From assembly GCA_028753945.1 (NCBI GenBank), contig JAPNXP010000012.1, forward strand, positions 2,356,001-2,420,000: a stretch of 64,000 nt of DNA. The letters are read 5' to 3'. The position numbers were made by a program, and so were the translations under genes. This stretch comes from Hexactinellida sp. DTS-2022 (Eukaryota; Porifera; Hexactinellida). How positions within the stretch are numbered: position 1 is the stretch's first letter; every line of letters begins with the position of its first letter. The notes beneath the pieces are model-generated. The model worked only from the letters and a program-made list of their open reading frames with translations, made no database searches and was not told the origin of the DNA. Of this stretch, positions 23,111 to 33,763 are shown piece after piece.

Positions 23111-23574
23111 TACATTTAAGAACAAATTATTTCATTTAAAATTGCCAATATGGATTAGTGCTTTTCAATTACAATTACAATTACAATTATAGGGATTTGT
23201 GTTTTCCAATTACAATTACAATTACAATTATGTCAAAAACTTAATTAATTATAATTGAATTAATTACAATTAAAATTGAACCCAACCCTTATCCATGAGT
23301 CCATGACCCATTTGAAATTTCAATGTAATCTTCAGTTAAAATACTAATCACTCATCATCATCATTATTATTATAACAAGATGTGCATTGAAATACTAAAC
23401 ATATTCGACATTGTAACAAGTAGGTTGTTGAGGTAATTTATACGGTTATTCTGTTATATTGTTAATGTTACAGTATAGTCTGTAGATATTTGAAATTGTG
23501 TGATGGGTCAATGGGTCATGGCTCAATGGGTCATGGATCACCAATGTTGACCCATGGTCCACTCTGTTGCAGAG

Positions 23575-24845
23575 TAAACCAGGGCTAAAACGGATATTCG
23601 ATATGGAACGAGCGAACTTTATGAGAACTATCGACTATTCGAATATTCGTTCGTTTTGGTGATTAAGCATTAAATCATATTCAAGACATCAACAATGGTT
23701 GAAATAGTTTTTGTTTGTGTCAAAATTGAAACAAGTTACAAAGTGTGCTAGACTCAAAATAGACACAAAAATGTAGCTATTTTATTAACGATCTTTCCAA
23801 ATATGCAAAATGATATTGTTGTCCAAAAATATTTAACGAATTTTGTTCTAATTTGATATTCGTTCAAATTTCAAACCAACGGATATTGGACCACCAAAAC
23901 ACCTAAATTAAAATACACACCCGAAAGTTTACGATTTATAAACACCCATAAAATACACTGCAATAAAATTACAATTCATCGAATTCGACTAATATTATAT
24001 GCAAATATTGTTAAAATAATATATATTTCATGGAATTTTGACATTACTAATTACAGTCTTAATCAGTAAAGAGTGCTATTTGACTTTTGATATATTTTCT
24101 ACGTAAATGGGAAACCTCGGCGTAAACTAGAAGGATCTCACATGCCATTAGGTGTACGGGTACCATAGTTTGAGCACCACTGGGTAATTGCAATTGCAAT
24201 TATTTTAGAGAATAACATAATTAATATTCCTTTCCCTAATGATCAATTTCTTTTGATATATGAGAATGCTTATGTAGAACTGAGCTCTAGTAGAGTCCAG
24301 ATTTTTCCCCATACTAAGACCCCAGGCTTACTTTCTAAAGGTTAATTTCAAACCCTGGGAAAAACTGACTTTTCTCAGTTCCTGAATACACATACTGAAA
24401 AACTGAACTCTACTAGAGCTGACCTCTAGTATATAAGTTATTTCTTGATTTAATTCTGACGTACCTTCCAGTGACGAATAGATTCGGTTTGATGTGCAGA
24501 ATATTGTGGACATGTTTAACGTATTTCGATTTTCCTGCGAAAAGAATTTCTCACTTTGCATGAAAGTATGGAATTGTAGCTGGCATTAAATTTTTATTAT
24601 TAAATTTTCTGTCTCTATCAGGAGTTAATTCTGTATAATATGATGCCTAGCTGTAATTTCTTTTACATCCATTCGTTTATTATGTTCCTTATCTTTCCAA
24701 AGGGGATAAGGATTACCAATGTTCAGAGTGTCCATTATATTATCAGATGCGTGATTTTGCTCGGAGATAATTTTTCTTTCCTTATTCGGTAAGCAAGCGT
24801 CTGGTTAGAAAAATCGCTGAGCAAACTTGAAGTGCCTGAATGATG
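23575..24845. other. Intronic, no gene seen
   Basis: It begins with CCAGGGCTAAAACGGATATT, with 'gatattcg' motifs recurring to about 23890. This may be a degraded hAT-like element. No partner end was found. The rest is AT-rich with short random frames. Confidence 0.3.
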
Positions 24846-25017
24846 CAGTTTAACCTGCATAATCCGACACCCGTTGTGAATGGGAAATATTGTCAGATTT
24901 CCATATTGTCGGATTATTCAGGTTCTTATGCATAGTCCGACGCTCATTGGGATAAAGAAAAGTGTCGGTTCCACTTATTTCCGTATTATTGAGGTTCGGA
25001 TTAGACAAGTTCAACTG
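24846..25017. mobile_element. Tigger/pogo-like miniature element
   Basis: CAGTTTAACCTGCATAATCC at the left and the complement of CAGTTGAACTTGTCTAATCC at the right are inverted. A TA follows on the right. Internal copies of 'gtcggattattcaggtt' suggest palindromic structure. No coding frame. Confidence 0.6.
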
Positions 25018-25269
25018 TACTAGATATAGAATATCCACAATATCTGATTTGCTAAGAAATATTCTAAAAATACAATCAATGTCCGCAAGTCCGAGTGTTG
25101 TTGGAATGCTCGTAGTACGGACCAGCTCCATTTTCTATTTTTAGTTTTAATTATTTTATAATTATATAAACTACACCCAGCCTAAGCTATCTGAACAGCA
25201 ACTTGTTTTAATACATTCAAGACTTCAACATGGATATTCTGATAATCAATATTAGGACTATATAAATCA

Positions 25270-25335
25270 CACACCCACCGCGAAATGGTTGGTATGTGGT
25301 TGTGTTCTGCAGCGAAGTGACCTAGCAAGCGAACG
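25270..25335. repeat. Dispersed repeat shared with 54690-54740
   Basis: CCGCGAAATGGTTGGTATGT, TGTGGTTGTG and CGAAGTGACCTAGCAAG recur in inverted orientation near 54692-54740. The repeat class is unknown. Confidence 0.55.
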
Positions 25336-25569
25336 CGCTATAATGCTGGATTCGGTTAACCGGCAGACCGTTGCTGACATCTGTTGACGGTTTGAGATTT
25401 TATTAACCAGTTAGCCGCTCTTTTGAATATCAGCAGAGCTTTGGGAAATTAATGTTTAAGGTATCAAAAAATCAGAATATGTTATTCATAAATCCATTTC
25501 TCATCACTACCTAATATATTATATATTAAATTTACCTATAGCACGTAATGTTTCAGAAATCTACCTCCT

Positions 25570-26225
25570 TCAAACGATCGAGGATGATAATTGGTCTCTC
25601 CTTTTACCACATAAACACCTGGTTCCGAACGTTCGGGTGCAGTTCCCTTGTCCTCTTTGCGAACACAACCTCGAGAGTAGATCAGACATCTCTTGTTGGA
25701 GGCTCGCAATACGTCCCAGCTCTCGATCTTCGTGATCCGATGAGATGTCCTTCTCTGCTAAAGTCTTTTTTACCCCAACCAGAAATGCTCGTCCTTCCGC
25801 CGTTCTCATGTCTTCCTGCCTATCCAACCACTCTAACAGGGTGGGTTGCATACTGTTCGGCATTTGCGAAATGAACATACTCTAAGGCTAAGCCATACGT
25901 AAACTGGTGTTTGCTTCACTCGAGAGATTTTTGATACGATAAAAAGAAATCATCCACATCCTCTCCTACCTGCCACTCTACCTTGCGTAGATCCCTTAAC
26001 GGCTCGATGCTGGTTTTTCGGAGGACCAATTTGCTCCTTTAAGATCTCGAATGCTGTAGCAAGATCGGCGTTTTCTAGAGTTTCGTTAATCACCTCCACC
26101 ACGAGTTCTCTTTCTGCAAAAGATTGACAAATAAAACTAGATAGCATTTGAAAGCCTTCTGGTTCCTTCTTCCGTACACCGTAAGTTCGCAGTAACTCCT
26201 TCAAATACTGGCTGCCATTCTTCAA
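25570..26225 (-). pseudogene. Two adjacent frames of an unrecognised element-like gene
   Basis: Frames 26225-25950 (GFQMLSSFICQSFAEREL and NETLENADLATAFEILKEQI) and 25878-25570 (LLEWLDRQEDMRTAEGRAFL) follow one another on the minus strand with a shift between. They are hydrophilic and helical in look, with higher GC than the surroundings. This would fit a gag-like or accessory protein of a retroelement, but I recognise no diagnostic motif and do not assign a family. Confidence 0.35.
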
Positions 26226-26519
26226 TTCCCCCCACCCTTATTCAGGGCGGGTATTGATATTCCTTCTGCCATATAATTAATTAAAAATGAAATTAACGAC
26301 TTATACAATATAATATTAATAATAAAACAGCATTTAAATTACTCTTCTTACAAGTGTCTTGAAGCGCTTACAAAGTAGTGCACATTGAATTCTAAGTAAT
26401 AATGCATTAAGTGTAAAGTAAATGTACAGTCAATAATTGTTTCTCACTCAAGCTGATTATGAGATGAGGATTAGGAAAGCAAACAAGATCCATCTTCACG
26501 GAAGTAGTGAGTTTATAGC

Positions 26520-27990
26520 CGAGATTTAAACAACGTCACAGTTTCCGAGCTTTTAACCATATGTGGTAATGAACCAACTTACTTTGGTAAAGAGGGCAGG
26601 TCTCAATTGGAATCCAATGTAATTGCCGAAGTATGGATGCAATATGTTGTCGTTTCTTCGTGAGAGTTACATTACGTGCCGCTATGTTTTGAATCTTTTG
26701 TAACCGAGCTTTCTCACGACTGGGCATACCGTACAGTAGTGACTTTCAGTAGTCCAACTTGCTGCTGACAAATGGATGTATCAACTGTTCCGTTGTTTTA
26801 ACGTCCATGTAGTTACGAAGTTACTAATTCGAGTAATTGACAGAGAAGCACCACGACAGTATCATTAATGCGGTCTTTAAGTAAGATGTGTTTGTCGAAC
26901 TTAACTCCAAGGTTCAAGATAACGTCAGAGTGTGCAAGTTCGTGGCCCTCCAAGACAAGTCTCGGGACTAGAGAATTAGGTTTATATTTTGAGGAGAAAT
27001 AAATATAGTTTGTTTTGTCAGGGTTACATTTGAGCATGTTCTTTGTGTACCATGTACTCAGATCATTAAGACATCGCTCCAATCTTCTAGAAAAATCTTC
27101 CTTGTTGGAAGATTTTCTAGAAGATAGGTATTATTCAAACCATGCGAGGACAGAACCAGACATTCCATACCTAGATTGTAGTCGATTAAGTAATATCTGA
27201 TAATCTACAGTGTCAAAGACGCTGCTAAGGTCTACAAGAACTAAGACTACCTCAAGGCCTTCATCTAGTGTGGATCCAATGTCATTAATCACCTTTATAA
27301 GCGCCGTTTCCGTGGAATGGTGATTGCGGTAAGCCGATTGGAAACGGGGATATAGGTTGTTATTATAGAGATAAGTTCCTATTTGTCTTAAAACAACTCT
27401 CTCAATCAATTTAGAAAGGAAATAGAGGTTTGAAATCGGGCGGTAGTTCGTTAGTGTGTCGGCATCTGCCATATAGCGATATCTTTTTAAGGACTGGGAC
27501 GACTAAAGACTTCTTGAATGTGCTAGGAAATATGGCTTCACACATTGATTTGTTAACAATACGAGGAATATAGGTAAGAAGAGAGGATGAGAGAGATTTT
27601 AGAGCGAAGTAGGTAAGGGATCAAAGCCACAAGTCTTTGTTGACGACTCTTCAATTGCCTCAAATAAATGGTCGTCATCAATCAATATGAATGTACTAAC
27701 TGTTGAGTGACAAGTTTGAGAAAGAGACACGGTTAAGTTTTGTGGGCTAGCTTTCAGGAGAGTTTCACGAATACGAATAATCTTTGATTCGAAGAATTCA
27801 GATAATTAGTTACAAGGTCATCAAGTCTAATATATTTTTGTAGACCAAGCTTTTTTCGGAAAATCACCAGGTTGTCAACCAACTGAAAAAGCTGGCTTGT
27901 GTCGCATTGTTGGAACTTGTCGCGATAGAATTCACGTTTAGATAGATCCTGTGATGTTAATGACTTATCACAATAAAATAATAACATATA
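26520..27990 (-). pseudogene. CR1/L2-type LINE, reverse-transcriptase part
   Basis: Non-LTR retrotransposon ORF2 copies its RNA into target DNA. In protein order: 27987-27754 is the linker before the RT; 27472-27131 carries NYRPISNLYFLSKLIERVVL, QSAYRNHHSTETALI and LVDLSSVFDTVDYQILL (RT blocks 1-4); 27082-26813 has CLNDLSTWYTKNMLKCNPDK (after the catalytic block); 26727-26536 has LQKIQNIAARNVT and ILRQLHWIP near the C-terminus. The segment that should hold the (F/Y)ADD catalytic motif is missing between 27131 and 27082, replaced by a palindrome. The 5' endonuclease region is absent. It is a dead, internally deleted copy. Confidence 0.88.
27082..27125. repeat. Palindrome at the LINE deletion junction
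   Basis: ATCTTCTAGAAAAATCTTCC pairs with GGAAGATTTTCTAGAAGAT across TTGTT. It lies exactly where the RT catalytic block is missing. Confidence 0.9.
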
Positions 27991-28029
27991 CTTAGCCGAT
28001 CTGTGTACTTCATTCTAAATAAAGATTAG

Positions 28030-28153
28030 TTAACCCTCGTCTGGCTAGGAATGTAAAATTGAAACTGAAAGTTAATTGAATTTCAATTGAAAGTGAAAGT
28101 GAAAGTGGGGTTTTTCTATTTATACCTTTTACTCCAAGCCAGCCGAGGGTTAA
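28030..28153. mobile_element. piggyBac-like MITE with TTAA ends
   Basis: TTAA followed by CCCTCGTCTGGCT at the left, and AGCCAGCCGAGGG followed by TTAA at the right. TTAA duplication and CCCT-type ends are the piggyBac signature. The 124-bp interior is T/A-rich with 'gaaagt' repeats. TTAATGACTTATCACAATA directly after it also occurs at 27956-27974, just before it. Confidence 0.8.
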
Positions 28154-28274
28154 TGACTTATCACAATATGCATCTCTATATGGTTAATGATGTGAATAAC
28201 GATAACAATTTGTAATAAGAAATAAGGTAACCATATATAATTAGCAATATTAATAATTATTTTTTGTACTATAG

Positions 28275-29690
28275 AGATAACTTCAATTTTCGTTTTTCAT
28301 TACCCTTATTATTTATTCACCGCAGCATTGTATATACTATATACCTTATTGGCAAGGAGACGGTTTGCGGATATAAAAATAATACTTTTTAGAATAGCAG
28401 AAATAGAAACACCGCATGATATGGACCTTGATAGACCATATTAATCTGTCTCTTCTAAGAATATCAATGTACAGTCAGGTCTGCTTATTATGAACAAGAT
28501 TTCGTCTGCTTAATATGAAGATTTCTTATTATGAACAAATCCTAAGGTCCCAATTTAACAACTTACATAGGATTTGTATTAAGTTGAGTTCGCTTATTAT
28601 GAAGTCTCTCTATTATGAACACAATTTTTGGTCCCTTGAATGTTCATAATAAAAGAACCTGACTGTATTTTGAAGTAATATTCTCCTAGATGATTCCCTA
28701 CACATACATTACTATCAGATTGTCTTTACTCGCAATTGTAACTACCGTTTTCCATAATGTCACTATATAGTCGAGACCATCTGAGATCGGGTACCTAACC
28801 GACGCGGTCCGTTAATTGCAGAAGCCTGGACTCGGGTTGAGAATTTCATCAAAAAGAAAATATGTATCAAGCTTCAGAAGGTTAAGACAAACATTACACT
28901 GCAGAGCCTTTTTTAGTGCTTGTTTACTCCATAGCCAGCGAATCAATGCTAAATATTTAAGGGTATATGAATTGCATTCAATTGTAGTTGATTTTCAATT
29001 TTATTCAATTTTATTCTCAATTTTATTCTTCACTATTGACCGTAACACCAGGTGATGAGAATGAATCAATAAATGTTTGAATTGAATATAAACCAGAGTC
29101 CTGTTGAGTTCAAAAATTCTTTATTATGTTAGATAAGTTGAGGCGGCGTTCAGTTGAAGATGAAAAATAGGATAGTTTGACCAGACAACATACGATGGAG
29201 TCTAAAATGGTGTTCTAGTGGGTAAATGTATGTAAACAGGAGCTCAAAGGTAAGTAAAGTGACTAAAGTCACAGTGAAAGGTGGATGATTAGAAAACTGT
29301 GATATACAGTCAAGCATATTTTAAGTTTGTAAAGGTATAAGCAAATTCATTTGTATTGTTTCTGGTTTGAGAATCGAGTTAATTCTGTAAGTTCAAGGCA
29401 GCACAAGTCAATTCGTTGACTACTATGAAAAACCAATTTTACATTCTGGCGTCAATTGCAGAAGGGAAACAAGCTTCGATACTCAAGTTTGGAGCCAGCT
29501 TAGCTAAAGATCTTTTCTCTAAATTATAAGGGAGACGGACATCACCAAAAGATGCAGAAACAACTTGAACGGGATATTTACATCTAACTTAAAGTTCTGA
29601 ATGTTGGGATAATTATTTTTTGTGAAATCTTTCTGATCTCTTTGTTGTTTCGAATACTTTGCAATCAGGTGATATAGGATGTGTTGACTC
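28275..29690 (-). pseudogene. P-element transposase relic, copy H
   Basis: Reverse-strand sequence parallels copy D throughout: the C-terminal region at 28280-28470 and 28670-28860, the 'LEHHFG'-type region near 29180-29220, and the region near 29450-29655. It is interrupted by a TA-duplicating miniature element (28472-28665) and by a hAT-type MITE (29691-29885). A matching P terminus (AGGCCTTATATAAAGTAGG) lies at 30486-30503 and may be its 5' end. The THAP part was not found. All frames are short and broken. Confidence 0.75.
28472..28665. mobile_element. Tc1/mariner (Tigger)-like MITE, TSD TA
   Basis: CAGTCAGGTCTGCTTATTAT and the mirrored GTTCATAATAAAAGAACCTGACTG-type end (final bases CCTGACTG) are flanked by TA on both sides. 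It is inserted in P element H, whose coding sequence continues on each side. Confidence 0.85.
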
Positions 29691-29885
29691 CAGGGTTCTC
29701 GCCAGGATTTTTCGTTATAAGGGTACATGAGAGTGGGATATTACATAATGTCCATGATTGAATGAAACCTTCAAATAATAATATTGACTCAAAGGGTACA
29801 TGCCCACTCACAACATGTGAATAAAGGGTACAATATCTTTCAAGAAGGGCATGTACCCTTTGATAGAGGCCTAGCGAGAACCCTG
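29691..29885. mobile_element. hAT-type MITE with CAGGGTTCTCGC ends
   Basis: CAGGGTTCTCGCCAGG and CCTAGCGAGAACCCTG are near-perfect inverted repeats over 195 bp. The flanks GTTGACTC and TTAGACTC match at six of eight. 'aagggtaca' is repeated inside. Random frames overlap it. Confidence 0.85.
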
Positions 29886-29899
29886 TTAGACTCCATGAT

Positions 29900-30829
29900 C
29901 TGTGGGATAATAGTATACCTCTTATTGTGGACCTGGCATTCTAGTAATTTTTGCGATAACGAGTGTATGACCTCAATAGGAATTAAGTGCTAATTATCTC
30001 AAAAATTATTGTAGTTAGGCATATGTAATGTATTATCATTGAAAAGGAAGTTACCTATTGCGGATAGATCAGTACTAGCCTAGTTTGCATAAAATCGATA
30101 GTTTTTTAGTCATGACTCATTTTTGAAATATTCATTTCCCTGACAACTGAGGAAAGTGTCAACATTCCATTAATAATTTCGATATATTTAATCTAACTAG
30201 TTATGGGCATCATCATGTTCCAATTTTGACCATTTATAATGCGTCTAACTATGTTTAAAGCAGGCTATTGAAACACGATATTTCGCACCCAAATAGCTAT
30301 TACATAATCAAATGATGACATAGCTCAATTCTGAAGGGTGCTTTGTATACCTTGATGCTATGTTCCTATATAGTTATATAACATTTATGAGGTCTATCAC
30401 TACTAGTTATTTAAATAACAATAAATAACCTATTTATCAATGGCCTTCCCTTATTCCATGGTCACGGTTCACAAATTTGATGAATAGGCCTTATATAAAG
30501 TAGGTCACGGTAAGCCCTATTAAAGAAGGGTTAGTCGATTATTTATATTTCAGATTTAACAACATACTTTTCATCTTACACATTTTTGACTCAATTCATG
30601 AATTCAGAAACCATAATATTTCGGAACAATATAATTCTCATAATTTTATCCTATTTATTTCGGAAATAATATACAACTACAATTCAGAATATATTGCTGT
30701 CATCAATTACTTAATATAGACTGCTAATTTAACAAACAATATCTATTTATTCACAAACTAGTAAAGAATTTTCAATGAATTGAGATTATGGCTATAAAAA
30801 CTCATAGTTCTCAACACTTTGTTGATCGG
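29900..30829. other. Intronic, only a P-element end recognised
   Basis: AT-rich sequence with no supported frame. AGGCCTTATATAAAGTAGG at 30486-30503 matches the inner part of the P termini, read as a right end. Confidence 0.4.
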
Positions 30830-32700
30830 CTTTTCGACTCACAGACTACTTCGTGCAAAGTTTCCTAGTGTGCGTGATACGTATGCGTTTTTCATCCAGC
30901 ATCGCTGCATAAGTTCATAATGCGGGTATAATCACGACGATTAATTAAGATATGGGTTCAGTGTCGCCTTGAAAAACTAGAGAGCCTCTACAAGCACCAA
31001 CAGCAACTTAGGAAATTCAGGCAGCGTTCGATTTTTCACTCTTGAAGCACCAGGGAGAGTACTTAATCAGACTATACGAATTGTCTGAATTGCTCATACT
31101 GATACTGACAGTTTTTATAAGTTTCAGGAGGATCGGCTTTTCGTGCTTAGCAACCATGGATCGTTCTGAGAAAATCGGATGAATAGATTCTTCAATGGTA
31201 GTGCTAAAAAGTATTTAGGAAGAAAAGCGTGCACATCGTGAAGAGCTAACAATACCTGCACTATAATCCCTATTCGCCTGGAAGAATTCTGGTTTAAACG
31301 TACAGGAGGTTACTTATGCAAGAGACGAGTGATGATGATACTTTTTGTCAACAATTATGAAACAGCGACCAATTCGAAAGTTAATGCAATTCTTGGCAGA
31401 GGGAATAGCACCGTGCGCAGGCGTCAATAATGGCTGAATCTGTCTTTAATAATGCTGGTGTCTCAGTGAGCACTGTTGCACTGTCAAAAAGTACTATTAA
31501 TCTTAATCGACAAAAGCGACCTCAGAAATCTTCTCTAATAATCCTTCAAGTTTTCTTCCCTAAGAAATCTGTTACACATTTGGATGAAAACTCTTGAAAG
31601 TCAACGGATGAGACTACTCAACTTGTTAATCGAATTCCCGTGCTCCTAACCAGTTCGAGCAACGACTTACCAAGTTTCTTGGAGTGTCTAAGCTTGTATC
31701 AGGTACGGGAAAAGAACCTCGGAGGCTGTCAACAAACCTCTGGAGTCGTGATGTAGGAACTACAGTTGGTGCATCTTTTTAAAGGACAGCATCAATACAG
31801 GACTTTTCTCTTGTGCTTGTGTCTACATCTCTTATCTGGAATTACCACATTTTTTTAAGTGTTCTGGCATACTTGTTTCCTTTATGTATGTGCCCTTCGT
31901 CTGGGTAGACATTGTATTATTTAAACACTTTCAATGGAGTTGGTCAAAATTACATCATCAACCAAGGTTCAAGGCTTCTCGTAGAATCTCCTCCACATGT
32001 CTTGTCGTTCATTCAGAACACGATTGACACTAAACAATATAGGTGAAACTACCTTGATTTAATCCACGTTACTAGGCGTGTGGTTGGAGTACGAGTTGAT
32101 GAGACGCCACGACGCCCTGGAGCTCTGCACATAGTTCGTTGGATGGCAAATTATTTGCTCGTTAATGATTGATCTTCAATTTCGAGGAAATACGGAGACT
32201 TAAATGATTCAATCGATTCGTTATCCTAGTATACATACAGTCGTGGTCTTCAAGCAGCAGTCGTGTCGGCTTGTGGATGATCCCAGACAATTTCAGCAAT
32301 TTTCTCCGCATTTGGCTTCGCTTACGCTTTCCTCTAGATCGAGGAATTCATGTTTTATTTAAGCTACCAGACTCTCTTAACAAACTTCTCGCCATGCTGT
32401 CCCTTTTGAATTGGCAAGTTTGGACACTTCTTTCCTGAGAACTCCAGGTAGGTCTTGTAGCTCTGTTAAAAGCACCATATTTTTCTAGATTGTGTCAATT
32501 ATGTCGTTGATGGTGGGATCCAACTCAATAAACAATTTAATATATTGAAAATACGAGGACCAGAAACAATGTCAAATACAAGTTGTAGAGCCATATTTTA
32601 AAACTTTCGGCACTGCGCCAACTTGTTCTGGGTTGAATTTTATTTAAGTGTGATAAAATAAGGAGTTAATTCCATAATACTTTCTGACAACATTTCTCTG
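30830..32700 (+). pseudogene. Relic of an unclassified invertebrate transposon-like gene family
   Basis: Conceptual reading on the + strand, across many stops, gives a series of blocks: KSTINLNRQKRPQKSS (near 31490), DETTQLVNRIPVLLTS (near 31610), LGVSKLVSGTGK (near 31680), and RRPGALHIVRWMANYLLV (near 32110). From memory, this order (RxP-V, GVPK-x-GTGK-xAEAV, PGA-x-HHARWMAK) marks a multi-copy protein family in cnidarian and arthropod genomes that is usually left uncharacterised. I cannot assign it to a named transposon superfamily. Both ends and the reading frames are lost. Confidence 0.5.
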
Positions 32701-33490
32701 CTGTTACAATTGTAGGTGAATTTGTACCGACAATTAGTATCTATCCTAAATTTGAAATTTCACATAAATGTACCAAAATATGACAAATGTTTTTGCGGGG
32801 TCCGTATATCGCTTTGGTAGTATTTATTTCCTAGAGATTTTGTGACACAGAAAGATATCAGGAGGTCCTCATGGCTCATGAACTTTTCAAAGATGTATTT
32901 TACATTAGCCCAGCCTCGAGCATGCCGATTTTTGCACTATCACATTTTTAGAAGCTTTAAACTTCACTATTCCCACATATGTCGCACCCTCTACAAGATA
33001 ATATCTTGAAATTTAGTAGAACATGTATTAATGATGCCGACATGTTAATCACATTGACATTATGCTTACCCATCACCGCAATGTCGTTTTCTTTAAATTT
33101 TATATTGTTAATTTTTCCTATTTTAGTCCTATTTACGCGATAATTTGCTTTATAATTATTAAACCACACTACAACCGCCAAGCGGTTGTTGTGTAGTTGT
33201 GTTATGCCGCTTACTCGAAGATCGTTAATTTATTGACCCATCATTCTAACTTTCGCAAACTTGGATATTGTTATATATTTCCTAATAAATTTATCAAAAT
33301 ACATTTGTTCGAATTCTGTCTTACTAGGAATTATGATCGGTTAATTCAACTTAATTGGTATCTTCCGTATTCGTTAACAGGTTACCATCTTCTGACTACC
33401 TATTTCTTATTAATGTTATTTTTACCTTTCATATAGCCATTTTCATGTTCTTCATCATGAATGCTTTCAATAATATTCAGATTAGAGATA
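32701..33490. other. Intronic, no gene seen
   Basis: AT-rich. A small hairpin-like stretch around 33165-33200 (ACACTACAACCGCCAAGCGG with its near-complement) is the only structure noted. Confidence 0.3.
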
Positions 33491-33763
33491 CATAGCCTAC
33501 TCTATATAAGGCCTACCATCAAATGTGCCATGGATGAAGTAGTGTACGATGAGAAAGTGATAAACACAGTTCAATGTTTTCAACTTCATTTAGAAATTAA
33601 TTTGTTATAATAATTTTTTTTAGTAAATTAATAGATTTTCTCTATTGAGTCTTTATTGCTCACTTAACAACAATGATAAGAATACATAAAGAATAATGTG
33701 GGTTCAAATATCAATAATAATACCAATAATAATAATAGAAGAGTAGCCTTCTGGTGTATTTCA

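Larger units (their letters stand above)
20108..23290 (-). mobile_element. ZBED-type hAT transposon, copy K
   Basis: CAGGGTTGGGTTCAATT starts at 20108. The mirrored AATTGAACCCAACCCT ends at 23289. The flanks ACACATGA and ATCCATGA match at six of eight. Both subterminal regions are arrays of 'attaca' (20116-20265 and 23165-23280). The element carries one broken transposase gene and a further MITE (20274-20392). It is inserted in the outer element above. Confidence 0.88.
20000..23566. mobile_element. Outer hAT-type element, TSD TTGCAGAG, holding another hAT
   Basis: CAGAGTGGACTATGGGTC at 20000 and its partner GACCCATGGTCCACTCTG ending at 23566 are inverted repeats, flanked by exact TTGCAGAG (19992-19999 and 23567-23574). 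The element's own sequence is about 20000-20107 plus 23291-23566. It is full of 'atgggtca' and 'gacccatga' motifs. The rest is hAT K. It is non-autonomous. A related copy is at 43155-43600. Confidence 0.93.
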
